Of a stretch of 10,478 nt of DNA, positions 1 to 5,319 are shown piece by piece. The notes beneath the pieces were generated by a model that did not search any database, was not told where the DNA came from, and worked only from the letters and a program-made list of their open reading frames with translations. Position 1 is the first letter of the stretch; each line of letters starts with the position of its first letter. Location of the stretch: positions 1-10,478 of the forward strand of contig JAIOHO010001085.1 in NCBI GenBank assembly GCA_019912905.1. Reading direction: 5' to 3'. The position numbers and the translations under genes are program-made. This DNA is from Anaerolineae bacterium (GTDB lineage: Bacteria; Chloroflexota; Anaerolineae; Aggregatilineales; Phototrophicaceae).

Positions 1-11
1 GGGAAACTGCC

Positions 12-32
12 AAAAAAGCCCCTTTGACGGGG
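12..32 (-). terminator. Putative intrinsic terminator of the nitrite operon
   Basis: On the minus strand, CCCC and GGGG can pair around a 6-nt loop (19-32), followed after one base by a run of six T (12-17). It lies about 85 bp beyond the stop codon of the NnrS-like gene, the last gene of the minus-strand operon. The stem is only 4 G:C pairs, so the call is tentative. A second hairpin lies between it and the gene: GGGGGT at 55-60 with ACCCCC at 78-83, without a T tract. I see no gene in 1-115. Confidence 0.42.
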
Positions 33-115
33 AGTCTGGTGCCATGCAGAAACAGGGGGTACACCGAGTATCGAGTAACCCCCATTCGGCATAAACTTCG
101 GTGCGGTGGTTGAAA

Positions 116-1240
116 TTAGGGGGTGGGAGGGCAGTATCCGCCGATCTGATCCTGGTGCCGATCTGTACGGGATCTGAACACCATCTGCATCGTCACGACG
201 AGGAACCACACCACCGCGACCCCGTTGAGTAATCCTCCCCATTGCCCCGCGCTGAGAGTCAGCGTCAGATTGCCCGCCATGCGAAACATAAGGCTGGCGT
301 GCAGCAGGATCAGAGGCCCATAGCTTGTCGGGGTGTACGCCAAACGCAGGCCGGTCAGGGCCGGTAAGATGATGGGCATGTGGCCGAAGATCATGGAAAA
401 GACGAAGCCCAGCAGGAACGCATGCAGGATCACGGCGTAATCAGGACCCGCATAGACTGCGCCCTTCCAGATGGCAATCAAACCGCCGAAGCCCAGCCAG
501 ACATACCCGGCCAGCAAACAGGATGCGATGAAGCGCGGCAGTCCAGTCTGGTGGATGGTGCGCCGAGCCACATCATGATGGAGCAGCCAGGCCGCCATCA
601 GCACTGCGCCCAGCCCTAACAAACGGATGCCAGAATCCAGATTAATCACGCTGAGGGCAACACCCACCAGATAAACGACGACAGTCAGCACCAGCAGTGT
701 TTCAGTGGTATGTGTCAGGCGGCGCACCCGTGAAAGCTCCAGACGTTCCCCGACAATGGTCAGAATGAGGAACGCGGTCCACAGGTGAACCACCTGATAA
801 ATGGGCTGCCCACCCAGCCACAGGCTGTTTCCCAACAGCCAGCAGACTGCGCCGAGCGCCATGATGAGCACATCACGCGAAGGATGCAGCCGCAGCATGA
901 GCGCAAACAACAGCACCAGGCCCAGGCTGCCAGCAGTCAATAAGGATTTTGCCAGCGCCGCGTCTCGGATCAGCAGCAGAGCGACCGCTCCGGCAGCGTT
1001 GATCAGCGGGACCACCAGACTCCAGCGATAACGCGAAGCCAGGGCCACCGCACGCTCCAGGCAAATCAGCGTGCCCAGGAAGCCCGAAATCATCAGTGGG
1101 CCGTGGATCATGATCCAATTCCGGCTGAGCGCATCGGTCTGCCAGCCGAGCCGCGCCAGTCCTGATCCCAATCCCGCCAGCAGCGTGCCAGCGACGACGA
1201 GCAGCAGCAGCGCTCTTGGCAAAAGCCGCGTGACCTTCAT
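116..1240 (-). CDS. NnrS-like multi-spanning membrane protein (putative haem/copper protein of NO metabolism)
   Basis: An integral membrane protein of 374 aa, about 10-12 hydrophobic segments. NnrS-like features are seen around His46 (HGPLMISGF), His152 (HLWTAFLI..GERLE), His273 (HAFLLGF..MIFGHMPIILP) and His314 (HASLMFRMAG). These are His residues at helix ends followed by Gly-rich helices. NnrS family proteins bind haem and copper and protect against nitrosative stress in denitrifiers. The family call rests on motif style and context, not an alignment. It is the last gene of the minus-strand operon. The ATG at 1240 sits 7 bp after the cupin stop codon. An in-frame ATG at 1261 would add 7 residues and overlap the cupin gene, but has no Shine-Dalgarno (SD) sequence. 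A cytochrome-oxidase-like membrane protein of unknown role is the main alternative. Confidence 0.62.
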   Translation of the reverse strand: MKVTRLLPRALLLLVVAGTLLAGLGSGLARLGWQTDALSRNWIMIHGPLMISGFLGTLICLERAVALASRYRWSLVVPLINAAGAVALLLIRDAALAKSLLTAGSLGLVLLFALMLRLHPSRDVLIMALGAVCWLLGNSLWLGGQPIYQVVHLWTAFLILTIVGERLELSRVRRLTHTTETLLVLTVVVYLVGVALSVINLDSGIRLLGLGAVLMAAWLLHHDVARRTIHQTGLPRFIASCLLAGYVWLGFGGLIAIWKGAVYAGPDYAVILHAFLLGFVFSMIFGHMPIILPALTGLRLAYTPTSYGPLILLHASLMFRMAGNLTLTLSAGQWGGLLNGVAVVWFLVVTMQMVFRSRTDRHQDQIGGYCPPTP

Positions 1241-1247
1241 GAGCAAC

Positions 1248-1577
1248 TCATTCCGCACCATACATCAGCAGCAGCATGATTAAGGGGGTGGTGGCATAGA
1301 CGCTGTGTTTCAGATGTGGCGACATGTGCAGCCATGCCCCGGGTTTCAGATCGTGGCGGTCGTCGCCCAGGGTAATCGTCGCCTCGCCCTGGATAATCTG
1401 GATGATCGCCGCCTGGCTGGAAGTATGTTCAGAAAGTTCCTGACCCGCATCAAAGCCAAACAGAATCGCTTTCAGGCGATCCCCTTTAAAAAACGAACGG
1501 CTGACGATGCTCTCGTGCGGGATCGACTCGATAAGCCCCGCCAGGTCTTCAAGGAGGGTATAGGTCTGGTTGTCCAT
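1248..1577 (-). CDS. Small single-domain cupin protein
   Basis: A 109-aa protein that is nearly all one cupin beta-barrel. Cupin motif 1 is around residues 42-64 (FDAGQELSEHTSSQ..IIQGE) and motif 2 around 79-94 (PGAWLHMSPHLKHSVYA). Possible metal ligands are His51, His88 and His91. The usual second His of an H-x-H pair is replaced by Ser53, so metal binding may be atypical. The start at 1577 follows GGAG at good spacing; the open frame extends upstream but that part overlaps the DUF2249 gene and has no recognisable content. Cupins of this short EHT type are frequent near anaerobic and NO-related genes, but their role is not established. It lies 13 bp after the DUF2249 gene and just before the NnrS-like gene, so it is probably co-transcribed. 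Confidence 0.8.
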   Translation of the reverse strand: MDNQTYTLLEDLAGLIESIPHESIVSRSFFKGDRLKAILFGFDAGQELSEHTSSQAAIIQIIQGEATITLGDDRHDLKPGAWLHMSPHLKHSVYATTPLIMLLLMYGAE

Positions 1578-1590
1578 GTTTCGTCTCCGC

Positions 1591-1812
1591 CTAGGTCCGT
1601 GTGATCCGAACGCGCCAGGTTTCTGGGCCTTCCTCCAGAACCTCCCAGGCAAACTGGTCGGGGCGTTCATGAAAGAACTGATAATAGAGGGGTGTTGGGG
1701 CATGATCGTTAATCAGTTCGAAGGACTCGCCCGACTGCAAATGATCGAACCGGTCGAATATCATCGGATGACGATCACGCGGGGGGATCGTCCGAATATC
1801 AAGCTGAGTCAT
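1591..1812 (-). CDS. DUF2249 domain protein
   Basis: A 73-aa protein consisting only of a DUF2249 domain. Recognisable elements are LDIR (4-7), PPRDRHP (10-16), the F-x5-L-x2-GE stretch (22-29), NDHAPTPL (35-42) and the C-terminal W-x4-EGPETWRVRI stretch (57-70). The family has no firmly assigned biochemical function. It recurs beside denitrification and hemerythrin genes, and a role in redox or NO-related regulation or metal handling is suspected. The start at 1812 has a strong SD (AGGAGGAG). Its ATG overlaps the TGA of the preceding membrane-protein gene (ATGA), which implies translational coupling. A longer upstream extension of the frame exists but overlaps that gene and is not credible. 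Confidence 0.9.
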   Translation of the reverse strand: MTQLDIRTIPPRDRHPMIFDRFDHLQSGESFELINDHAPTPLYYQFFHERPDQFAWEVLEEGPETWRVRITRT

Positions 1813-2246
1813 GAATCTCCTCCTGAGGATTGGGAGGCCGCATATCCCCCAAGGGGTTTGACACGCGGCCAGATAATAAATGTAAACACAATGACGGCAC
1901 CGAGCGTGCCCAGACGCCCGGCCAATGCCAGACCCTCGTCGCCGAACCATGCGGCGGCGGCGGTCAACAGGATGCCCGCATTGAGCAGCATAAAACTCCA
2001 CCAGCCCAGACGCAGGTTGCCGTAACGGGGTTCGCTGCTGAAGCGCGGCAGGATCCAGAAGGCGATCCCCATGATGAACTGCATCGTCCAGCCAAAGATC
2101 ATCAGCTCGATGTGGGGATTCAGCAGTTTCCATGCCCAGGGATAGAGGGAGATGCCTTTGTGGAACAGGATGAAGGCACCAGACAGGAAACCGATCCCCA
2201 TGTGAACGAGCGATGCACGCACCAGCCAGACACTCAATTTGGGCAT
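1809..2246 (-). CDS. Small four-helix membrane protein, haem-copper-oxidase/NnrS-like (paralogue 2)
   Basis: A 145-aa protein with hydrophobic segments at about 9-29, 43-67, 80-100 and 110-127. It aligns without gaps to the upstream 139-aa protein over the first 95 residues (about 28 identities by hand count). Shared residues include MP-x-LS-x-W at the start, Gly52-Trp53, IMG (58-60), Pro67, LGW (80-82) and LLN (87-89). The second helix resembles the first haem-binding helix of haem-copper oxidases and NO reductases. Here the histidine is His45, with Glu47 where its paralogue has His47. The start at 2246 follows AAGGAG and lies 2 bp after the upstream stop codon. The function is unknown; a haem b subunit for quinol oxidation, NO handling or electron delivery to NirK is inference. 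Similar proteins may be labelled cbb3 oxidase subunit I-like. Confidence 0.72.
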   Translation of the reverse strand: MPKLSVWLVRASLVHMGIGFLSGAFILFHKGISLYPWAWKLLNPHIELMIFGWTMQFIMGIAFWILPRFSSEPRYGNLRLGWWSFMLLNAGILLTAAAAWFGDEGLALAGRLGTLGAVIVFTFIIWPRVKPLGGYAASQSSGGDS

Positions 2247-2248
2247 GA

Positions 2249-2668
2249 TCAGCGCTCCTTGATGCGTCCCCACGTGTTGGCGATGAATCCCCAGCCCGCC
2301 AGCAGCAGGCATATCGACGCGGCGGCCAGGGTCCAACCCAAACCCGCCTGCGGAGCGAGGACGACGGCTGGTTCACCGACCGCCCGCAGCACCAGCCCGG
2401 TATTGAGCAGGATCAGCACCGCCCAGCCCAAGCGCTCGCTGCCGCGCGGCTTGTCTCTGGACTGCTTGGGGAACATCCAGTAGCCGACACCCATGATGAT
2501 CTGGGTAACCCAACCGATGAACAGGAAATGGAGGTAAACCGGGCGCAGCACCTGCAAGCTCGATGACCATCTCACGACCGGCTGGATCAGCAGCAGCGAG
2601 GCCAGCATCAATCCGATGGCAAAATACAGCATTCCGATTTTGATGAACCAGCGGGATAGGGTTGGCAT
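2249..2668 (-). CDS. Small four-helix membrane protein, haem-copper-oxidase/NnrS-like (paralogue 1)
   Basis: A 139-aa protein with hydrophobic segments at about 9-30, 45-66, 79-97 and 108-130 and a basic C-terminus (GRIKER). Helix 2 contains His47, Gly52-Trp53, Gln56, Gly60, Trp64 and Pro67. The pattern H-x4-G-x7-G-x6-P is found with identical spacing near His273 of the NnrS-like protein of the same operon. It is a paralogue of the next gene, with matching residue positions. It is much shorter than a complete oxidase subunit I (usually over 450 aa), so it is not a catalytic oxidase by itself. The start at 2668 follows AAGGA at good spacing. It sits 87 bp behind nirK, across a strong hairpin. 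The biochemical role is unknown. Confidence 0.72.
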   Translation of the reverse strand: MPTLSRWFIKIGMLYFAIGLMLASLLLIQPVVRWSSSLQVLRPVYLHFLFIGWVTQIIMGVGYWMFPKQSRDKPRGSERLGWAVLILLNTGLVLRAVGEPAVVLAPQAGLGWTLAAASICLLLAGWGFIANTWGRIKER

Positions 2669-2705
2669 GCCGCATCCTTCTCAAAAATCCATTTCCGGCA
2701 GATCG

Positions 2706-2744
2706 GAAGACTACCGGCGGAGAGTCGCCCTGCCGGTAGTCTTC
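2706..2744 (-). other. Intra-operon hairpin downstream of nirK
   Basis: A perfect 13-bp inverted repeat pairs 2706-2718 with 2732-2744 around a 13-nt loop. It begins 11 bp after the nirK stop codon and lies in the only sizeable gap of the operon. On the transcribed strand no T tract follows directly; a run of five T occurs about 17 nt further on. It therefore looks less like a classical terminator than like an mRNA-stabilising element or a partial terminator. Either would set the nirK level relative to the downstream membrane-protein genes. Confidence 0.7.
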
Positions 2745-2755
2745 TGCGGATCAGG

Positions 2756-4264
2756 TCAACTGCTGGCGGCGCTGCCGCCTTCGCGGAAAATTGTCGGGTT
2801 GTCGTCGCCCTCGGCAAACAGATAGCCCGCTAATCCGCGTTCGAGCCGCGCCAGCGCATGATCGACCAGGATGTAGCGCCCTGGCACTTCCAGCTTAAAC
2901 TCGACCATCGTCGCGCCGCCAGGTGGGACCAGGATGGTCTGAACATCGGTCATGGGTGGGGTAGTCAGCGAGCCATAGTTGTAGACCCGATCGAACATTT
3001 CGCCGATGACGTGAAACGACGAGGTGAAGTTCGGGCCGCCGACGCCGAAGAAGATGCGGACGGTCTCGCCGACCTTGGCGTGCAGCGCATTCTCGTCTGT
3101 CGTGAGGGCATTCGCCGCGCCGTTGAAGACGAAATACTGCGGTTGTTCGTTGAGCATGGCTGCATGGTCAAATGTCAGGTTGCCTTTTGTGCCGTATGGC
3201 TCGACCGTATAAACCTCGCTCTGCATCACATAAAACTCGCGGTCCACAGGCGGCAGGCCACCGGCAGGTTCCACGACAATCAGCCCGAACATGCCGCTGG
3301 CGATATGGTGCGCGACACTCGGCGTGGCACAGTGGTAGACGAACACGCCCGGCGCTAATGTCTTGAACGTAAACGTGGTTTCCTCGCCGGGATTCGTCTG
3401 GGTGTAGACGGCTCCACCGCCGGGGCCAGTCACTGCATGTAGGTCAATCGAGTGCTGCAATTGGCTGCTCGTGTCATTGTGGATGTGCAGCTCGACGGTA
3501 TCCCCAACCCGGATGCGGATCATGGGGCCAGGGACCTGACCGTCGAACGTGAAGTAGCGGTAGGTGGTTCCATCGGCCAGGATGCCATTCGCCTCGACTG
3601 CGTTCAGGTCCACGCGGACGTCGATTGGCCCACGATCCCCGATGGGAGCCGGTAAATCCGCTGGATTGCGCACGATGGCTACGGCATCCGCGATGGCCGG
3701 AGCAGCCGTCGGTACCATTGCAGCTTCAGCAGGCGCGGCGGCGTTCTGTGCTTCAGCCAGCGCTTCGCCGGTGACGGTCAGCGTGCCCCACATGCCTACT
3801 TCACGGTGGCCGGGAGTCGCACAGTAATACGCAAAATTGCCGGGTTTATCGGGCGTAAATTCGACGGTTACGCTTTGGTCCTTCTGCAAGATATCGCCGG
3901 TCGTAACCTGGAACTCGTCAATCACCAGGTTGTGCAGGACCGGGTCCCCATTAATCACCGTTATGCGTACCGTATCGCCGACGTTCGCGGTCAGCGTGGG
4001 GTTGACCTGGCCGTCGATGCCGCCGCCAATACCGATAAACGCCATCGGCGGGGTCTGACCGATCACCGCTTTGAGGGTGTATTCGAGTACATTCTTCTCG
4101 ACCTGAGCGACCAGCAGAACTTCAGAGGCTGGCGGCGGGGTGTCCTGGGCGGCGGCTTCGTTAGGCACGAACTGAATATGGATTGGCAGGGCCGCCACGA
4201 TCAAGAGCGTGAATCCGATCAGGATCACAGCGACTAAATTGGGATTAAGCGGCTTGTTATTCAT
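2756..4264 (-). CDS. nirK: Copper nitrite reductase with fused N-terminal cupredoxin domain
   Basis: Reduces nitrite to nitric oxide outside the cytoplasmic membrane; 502 aa. Residues 9-30 form a signal peptide or membrane anchor, with a possible cleavage near AAAQ (37-40). Residues about 50-166 are a plastocyanin-like domain with type 1 copper ligands His111, Cys148, His153 and Met158. An Ala/Pro-rich linker (about 167-208) follows. The rest is a two-domain NirK: type 1 ligands His271, Cys312, His320 and Met325; type 2 ligands His276, His311 and His469; catalytic Asp274 and His418. All are present, so it should be active. At about 500 aa it is far longer than a classical NirK (about 340-380). 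The extra N-terminal cupredoxin recalls Hyphomicrobium-type enzymes and could act as a built-in electron donor. His319 occupies the position of a Trp in Alcaligenes NirK. The ATG at 4264 follows GAGGA and overlaps the ferredoxin end by 8 bp; an in-frame GTG at 4279 is less likely. Confidence 0.95.
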   Translation of the reverse strand: MNNKPLNPNLVAVILIGFTLLIVAALPIHIQFVPNEAAAQDTPPPASEVLLVAQVEKNVLEYTLKAVIGQTPPMAFIGIGGGIDGQVNPTLTANVGDTVRITVINGDPVLHNLVIDEFQVTTGDILQKDQSVTVEFTPDKPGNFAYYCATPGHREVGMWGTLTVTGEALAEAQNAAAPAEAAMVPTAAPAIADAVAIVRNPADLPAPIGDRGPIDVRVDLNAVEANGILADGTTYRYFTFDGQVPGPMIRIRVGDTVELHIHNDTSSQLQHSIDLHAVTGPGGGAVYTQTNPGEETTFTFKTLAPGVFVYHCATPSVAHHIASGMFGLIVVEPAGGLPPVDREFYVMQSEVYTVEPYGTKGNLTFDHAAMLNEQPQYFVFNGAANALTTDENALHAKVGETVRIFFGVGGPNFTSSFHVIGEMFDRVYNYGSLTTPPMTDVQTILVPPGGATMVEFKLEVPGRYILVDHALARLERGLAGYLFAEGDDNPTIFREGGSAASS

Positions 4265-4499
4265 ATTGCGAGTCCTCACGCGGTGGGCACTTGACGATTA
4301 AATAAGGCAGTTCGATCGCGCTGACGGGACATACATCCTCACAGGCAGCGCAGTACGTGCACAATTCCGGGTGTATCAGGGCGGCTTTGTCGTTCACCTG
4401 GCCCAGGGCACCGGTCGGGCAGCGGACAATACAGCTTCGGCATCCGGTACATGACACGCGATCAACGCGCGGCAGCCACGGTCCATAATCGGTGCTCAT
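4257..4499 (-). CDS. 2x[4Fe-4S] ferredoxin-type protein
   Basis: An 80-aa bacterial-type ferredoxin with two classical cluster motifs: CTGCRSCIVRCP (Cys17, 20, 23, 27) and CTYCAACEDVCP (Cys47, 50, 53, 57). There is one extra Cys71 near the C-terminus. No signal peptide is seen, so it should be cytoplasmic and cannot directly feed the exported NirK. It may serve a cytoplasmic oxidoreductase or membrane-bound electron entry. It is the first clear gene of the nitrite operon and overlaps nirK by 8 bp. Start choice: the ATG at 4499 lies in an ATGA overlap with a 12-codon leader ORF that owns the strong SD. An in-frame ATG at 4538 (13 more residues, very basic) directly abuts the GAGGAGG with no spacing, and a TTG at 4547 overlaps it. 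The 4499 start is preferred but not certain. Confidence 0.85.
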   Translation of the reverse strand: MSTDYGPWLPRVDRVSCTGCRSCIVRCPTGALGQVNDKAALIHPELCTYCAACEDVCPVSAIELPYLIVKCPPREDSQYE

Positions 4500-4534
4500 T
4501 GTGCGGCTGCTTTTTCTACGGCCTGTCCTGCCAT
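4496..4534 (-). CDS. Possible 12-residue leader peptide coupled to the ferredoxin
   Basis: A minute ORF encoding MAGQAVEKAAAQ. Its ATG is 4 nt downstream of GAGGAGG, and its TGA stop overlaps the ATG at 4499 of the ferredoxin (ATGA). The strong SD therefore fits this ORF better than either longer ferredoxin start. It could be a translational-coupling leader. Equally, it may be fortuitous, with the ferredoxin translated from 4538. Confidence 0.35.
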   Translation of the reverse strand: MAGQAVEKAAAQ

Positions 4535-4574
4535 ACATCCTCCTCAATGGCGTGCCATGACGGGCATTGACTCC

Positions 4575-4580
4575 AGAGTA
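4575..4580 (-). promoter_or_regulatory. Candidate -10 element of the nitrite operon
   Basis: TACTCT on the minus strand (3 of 6 matches to TATAAT). Its centre is 32 bp downstream of the centre of the FNR-like palindrome at 4603-4616. That is the geometry of a class II Fnr-activated promoter (box at -41.5). It would place the transcription start near 4568, with an mRNA leader of about 30-35 nt. The hexamer alone is weak; the spacing is what supports it. Confidence 0.4.
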
Positions 4581-4602
4581 GAATCAGGCGCACGTTTTGT
4601 AT

Positions 4603-4616
4603 TTAAGCTGGCTTAA
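4603..4616. promoter_or_regulatory. FNR-like operator TTAAG-N4-CTTAA
   Basis: A perfect palindrome with 5-bp half-sites and a 4-bp centre, the same architecture as the Fnr/DNR box TTGAT-N4-ATCAA but with different half-sites. The inner C/G of the spacer also pair, giving a 6-2-6 palindrome. It lies in the gap between the end of the Crp/Fnr gene and the ferredoxin-nirK operon, upstream of the candidate -10 element. The neighbouring regulator is the obvious candidate ligand. Confidence 0.58.
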
Positions 4617-4641
4617 GTTGCGGGGAAATGGGGCGAAAAAA

Positions 4642-5319
4642 CTACCACAACGCGATGGAACGCAGGATAGACTCGTTCACGATCATGATCCGGTGGCGAT
4701 CAAACTGAATTGCGCCGGCATCTTCCAGAGAGCGGAGCACATTGCTGATCGTTTGGGGGGTGGTATTGATGTGCGCGGCAATCGCCATGCGGGTGACGCC
4801 CGGACCGCTGAGGGATGGATCTTCAGCCTGTTTCAGCAAAAAGCGCGCCAGCCGAACGACGACAGAATATAAGGCGAGATCTTCGATCTGACCGACGAGT
4901 GAACGGACTCTCACCGCCAGCAGGCGAATCACATTTAAGGCGACCTGAGCATCCCGCATGAGTACCGCCGTGATGACCTCGGACGGTACGAGCCAGACCT
5001 GAGCTTCAGGACTCAATACGGTCGCATTGGCCGGGTTGCTGCCGCCGTCGAGGGCGGCGATGTCGTTGAAGGACTTGCCGGGGCCGCGCAGATGCAGGAT
5101 ATGTTCACCGCCGTCAGGATTGAGTTTGAAGATTTTGATATGCCCGCTTTCCACGATCCACAACCCATCCGCAGGTTCGCCTTCAAGAAAGATCATCTCG
5201 CCAGCCGAGAACGCCCGCAACAGGCTGTGGTCCGTGATGTGGCTGAGTTCCGCTTCGGCAATACCTTCGAAGTAAATAATCGAGCGAATGTGATTCTGAA
5301 CGGTGAGCATCTCAACCAT
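4642..5319 (-). CDS. Crp/Fnr-family transcriptional regulator (DNR/NnrR-like)
   Basis: A 225-aa regulator. An N-terminal cyclic-nucleotide-binding-type beta-barrel (about 13-125) carries the FLEGEPADGLWIVESGHIKI core at 44-63. A dimerisation helix spans about 127-148, and a Crp-type winged helix-turn-helix about 176-212. The recognition helix is TPQTISNVLRSLED (187-200). There is no cysteine anywhere in the protein, so it cannot hold the [4Fe-4S] oxygen sensor of true FNR. With the nirK context this suggests a DNR/NnrR-like, probably NO-responsive activator; haem binding is inference. The start at 5319 follows GAGGA at good spacing. The open frame continues upstream but without recognisable content. 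It reads in the same direction as the nitrite operon it probably controls. Confidence 0.88.
   Translation of the reverse strand: MVEMLTVQNHIRSIIYFEGIAEAELSHITDHSLLRAFSAGEMIFLEGEPADGLWIVESGHIKIFKLNPDGGEHILHLRGPGKSFNDIAALDGGSNPANATVLSPEAQVWLVPSEVITAVLMRDAQVALNVIRLLAVRVRSLVGQIEDLALYSVVVRLARFLLKQAEDPSLSGPGVTRMAIAAHINTTPQTISNVLRSLEDAGAIQFDRHRIMIVNESILRSIALW

Noticed and set aside
55..83. GGGGGT/ACCCCC inverted repeat downstream of the NnrS-like gene
   Set aside because: The 17-nt loop and absence of a T tract make it a poor terminator by itself. It is mentioned only with the better candidate at 12-32.
1813..2376. Upstream extension of the DUF2249 frame
   Set aside because: The DUF2249 homology starts at the ATG at 1812, which has an excellent SD. 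The extension overlaps two other real genes and resembles nothing.
1830..2483. Plus-strand open frame of 217 aa across the mini membrane protein genes
   Set aside because: It lies opposite two paralogous membrane proteins whose mutual similarity proves the minus-strand frames. The product is low-complexity and hydrophilic, as expected of a shadow.
4243..4257. TTAAGCGGCTTGTTA, an apparent second copy of the FNR-like palindrome
   Set aside because: It does not keep the 5-4-5 symmetry and lies inside the nirK coding sequence, so it is likely chance.
4635..4640. Run of six T on the minus strand just after the Crp/Fnr stop codon, as a terminator
   Set aside because: Only a 3-bp stem (CCA/TGG) can be drawn before it, which is too weak to call an intrinsic terminator.
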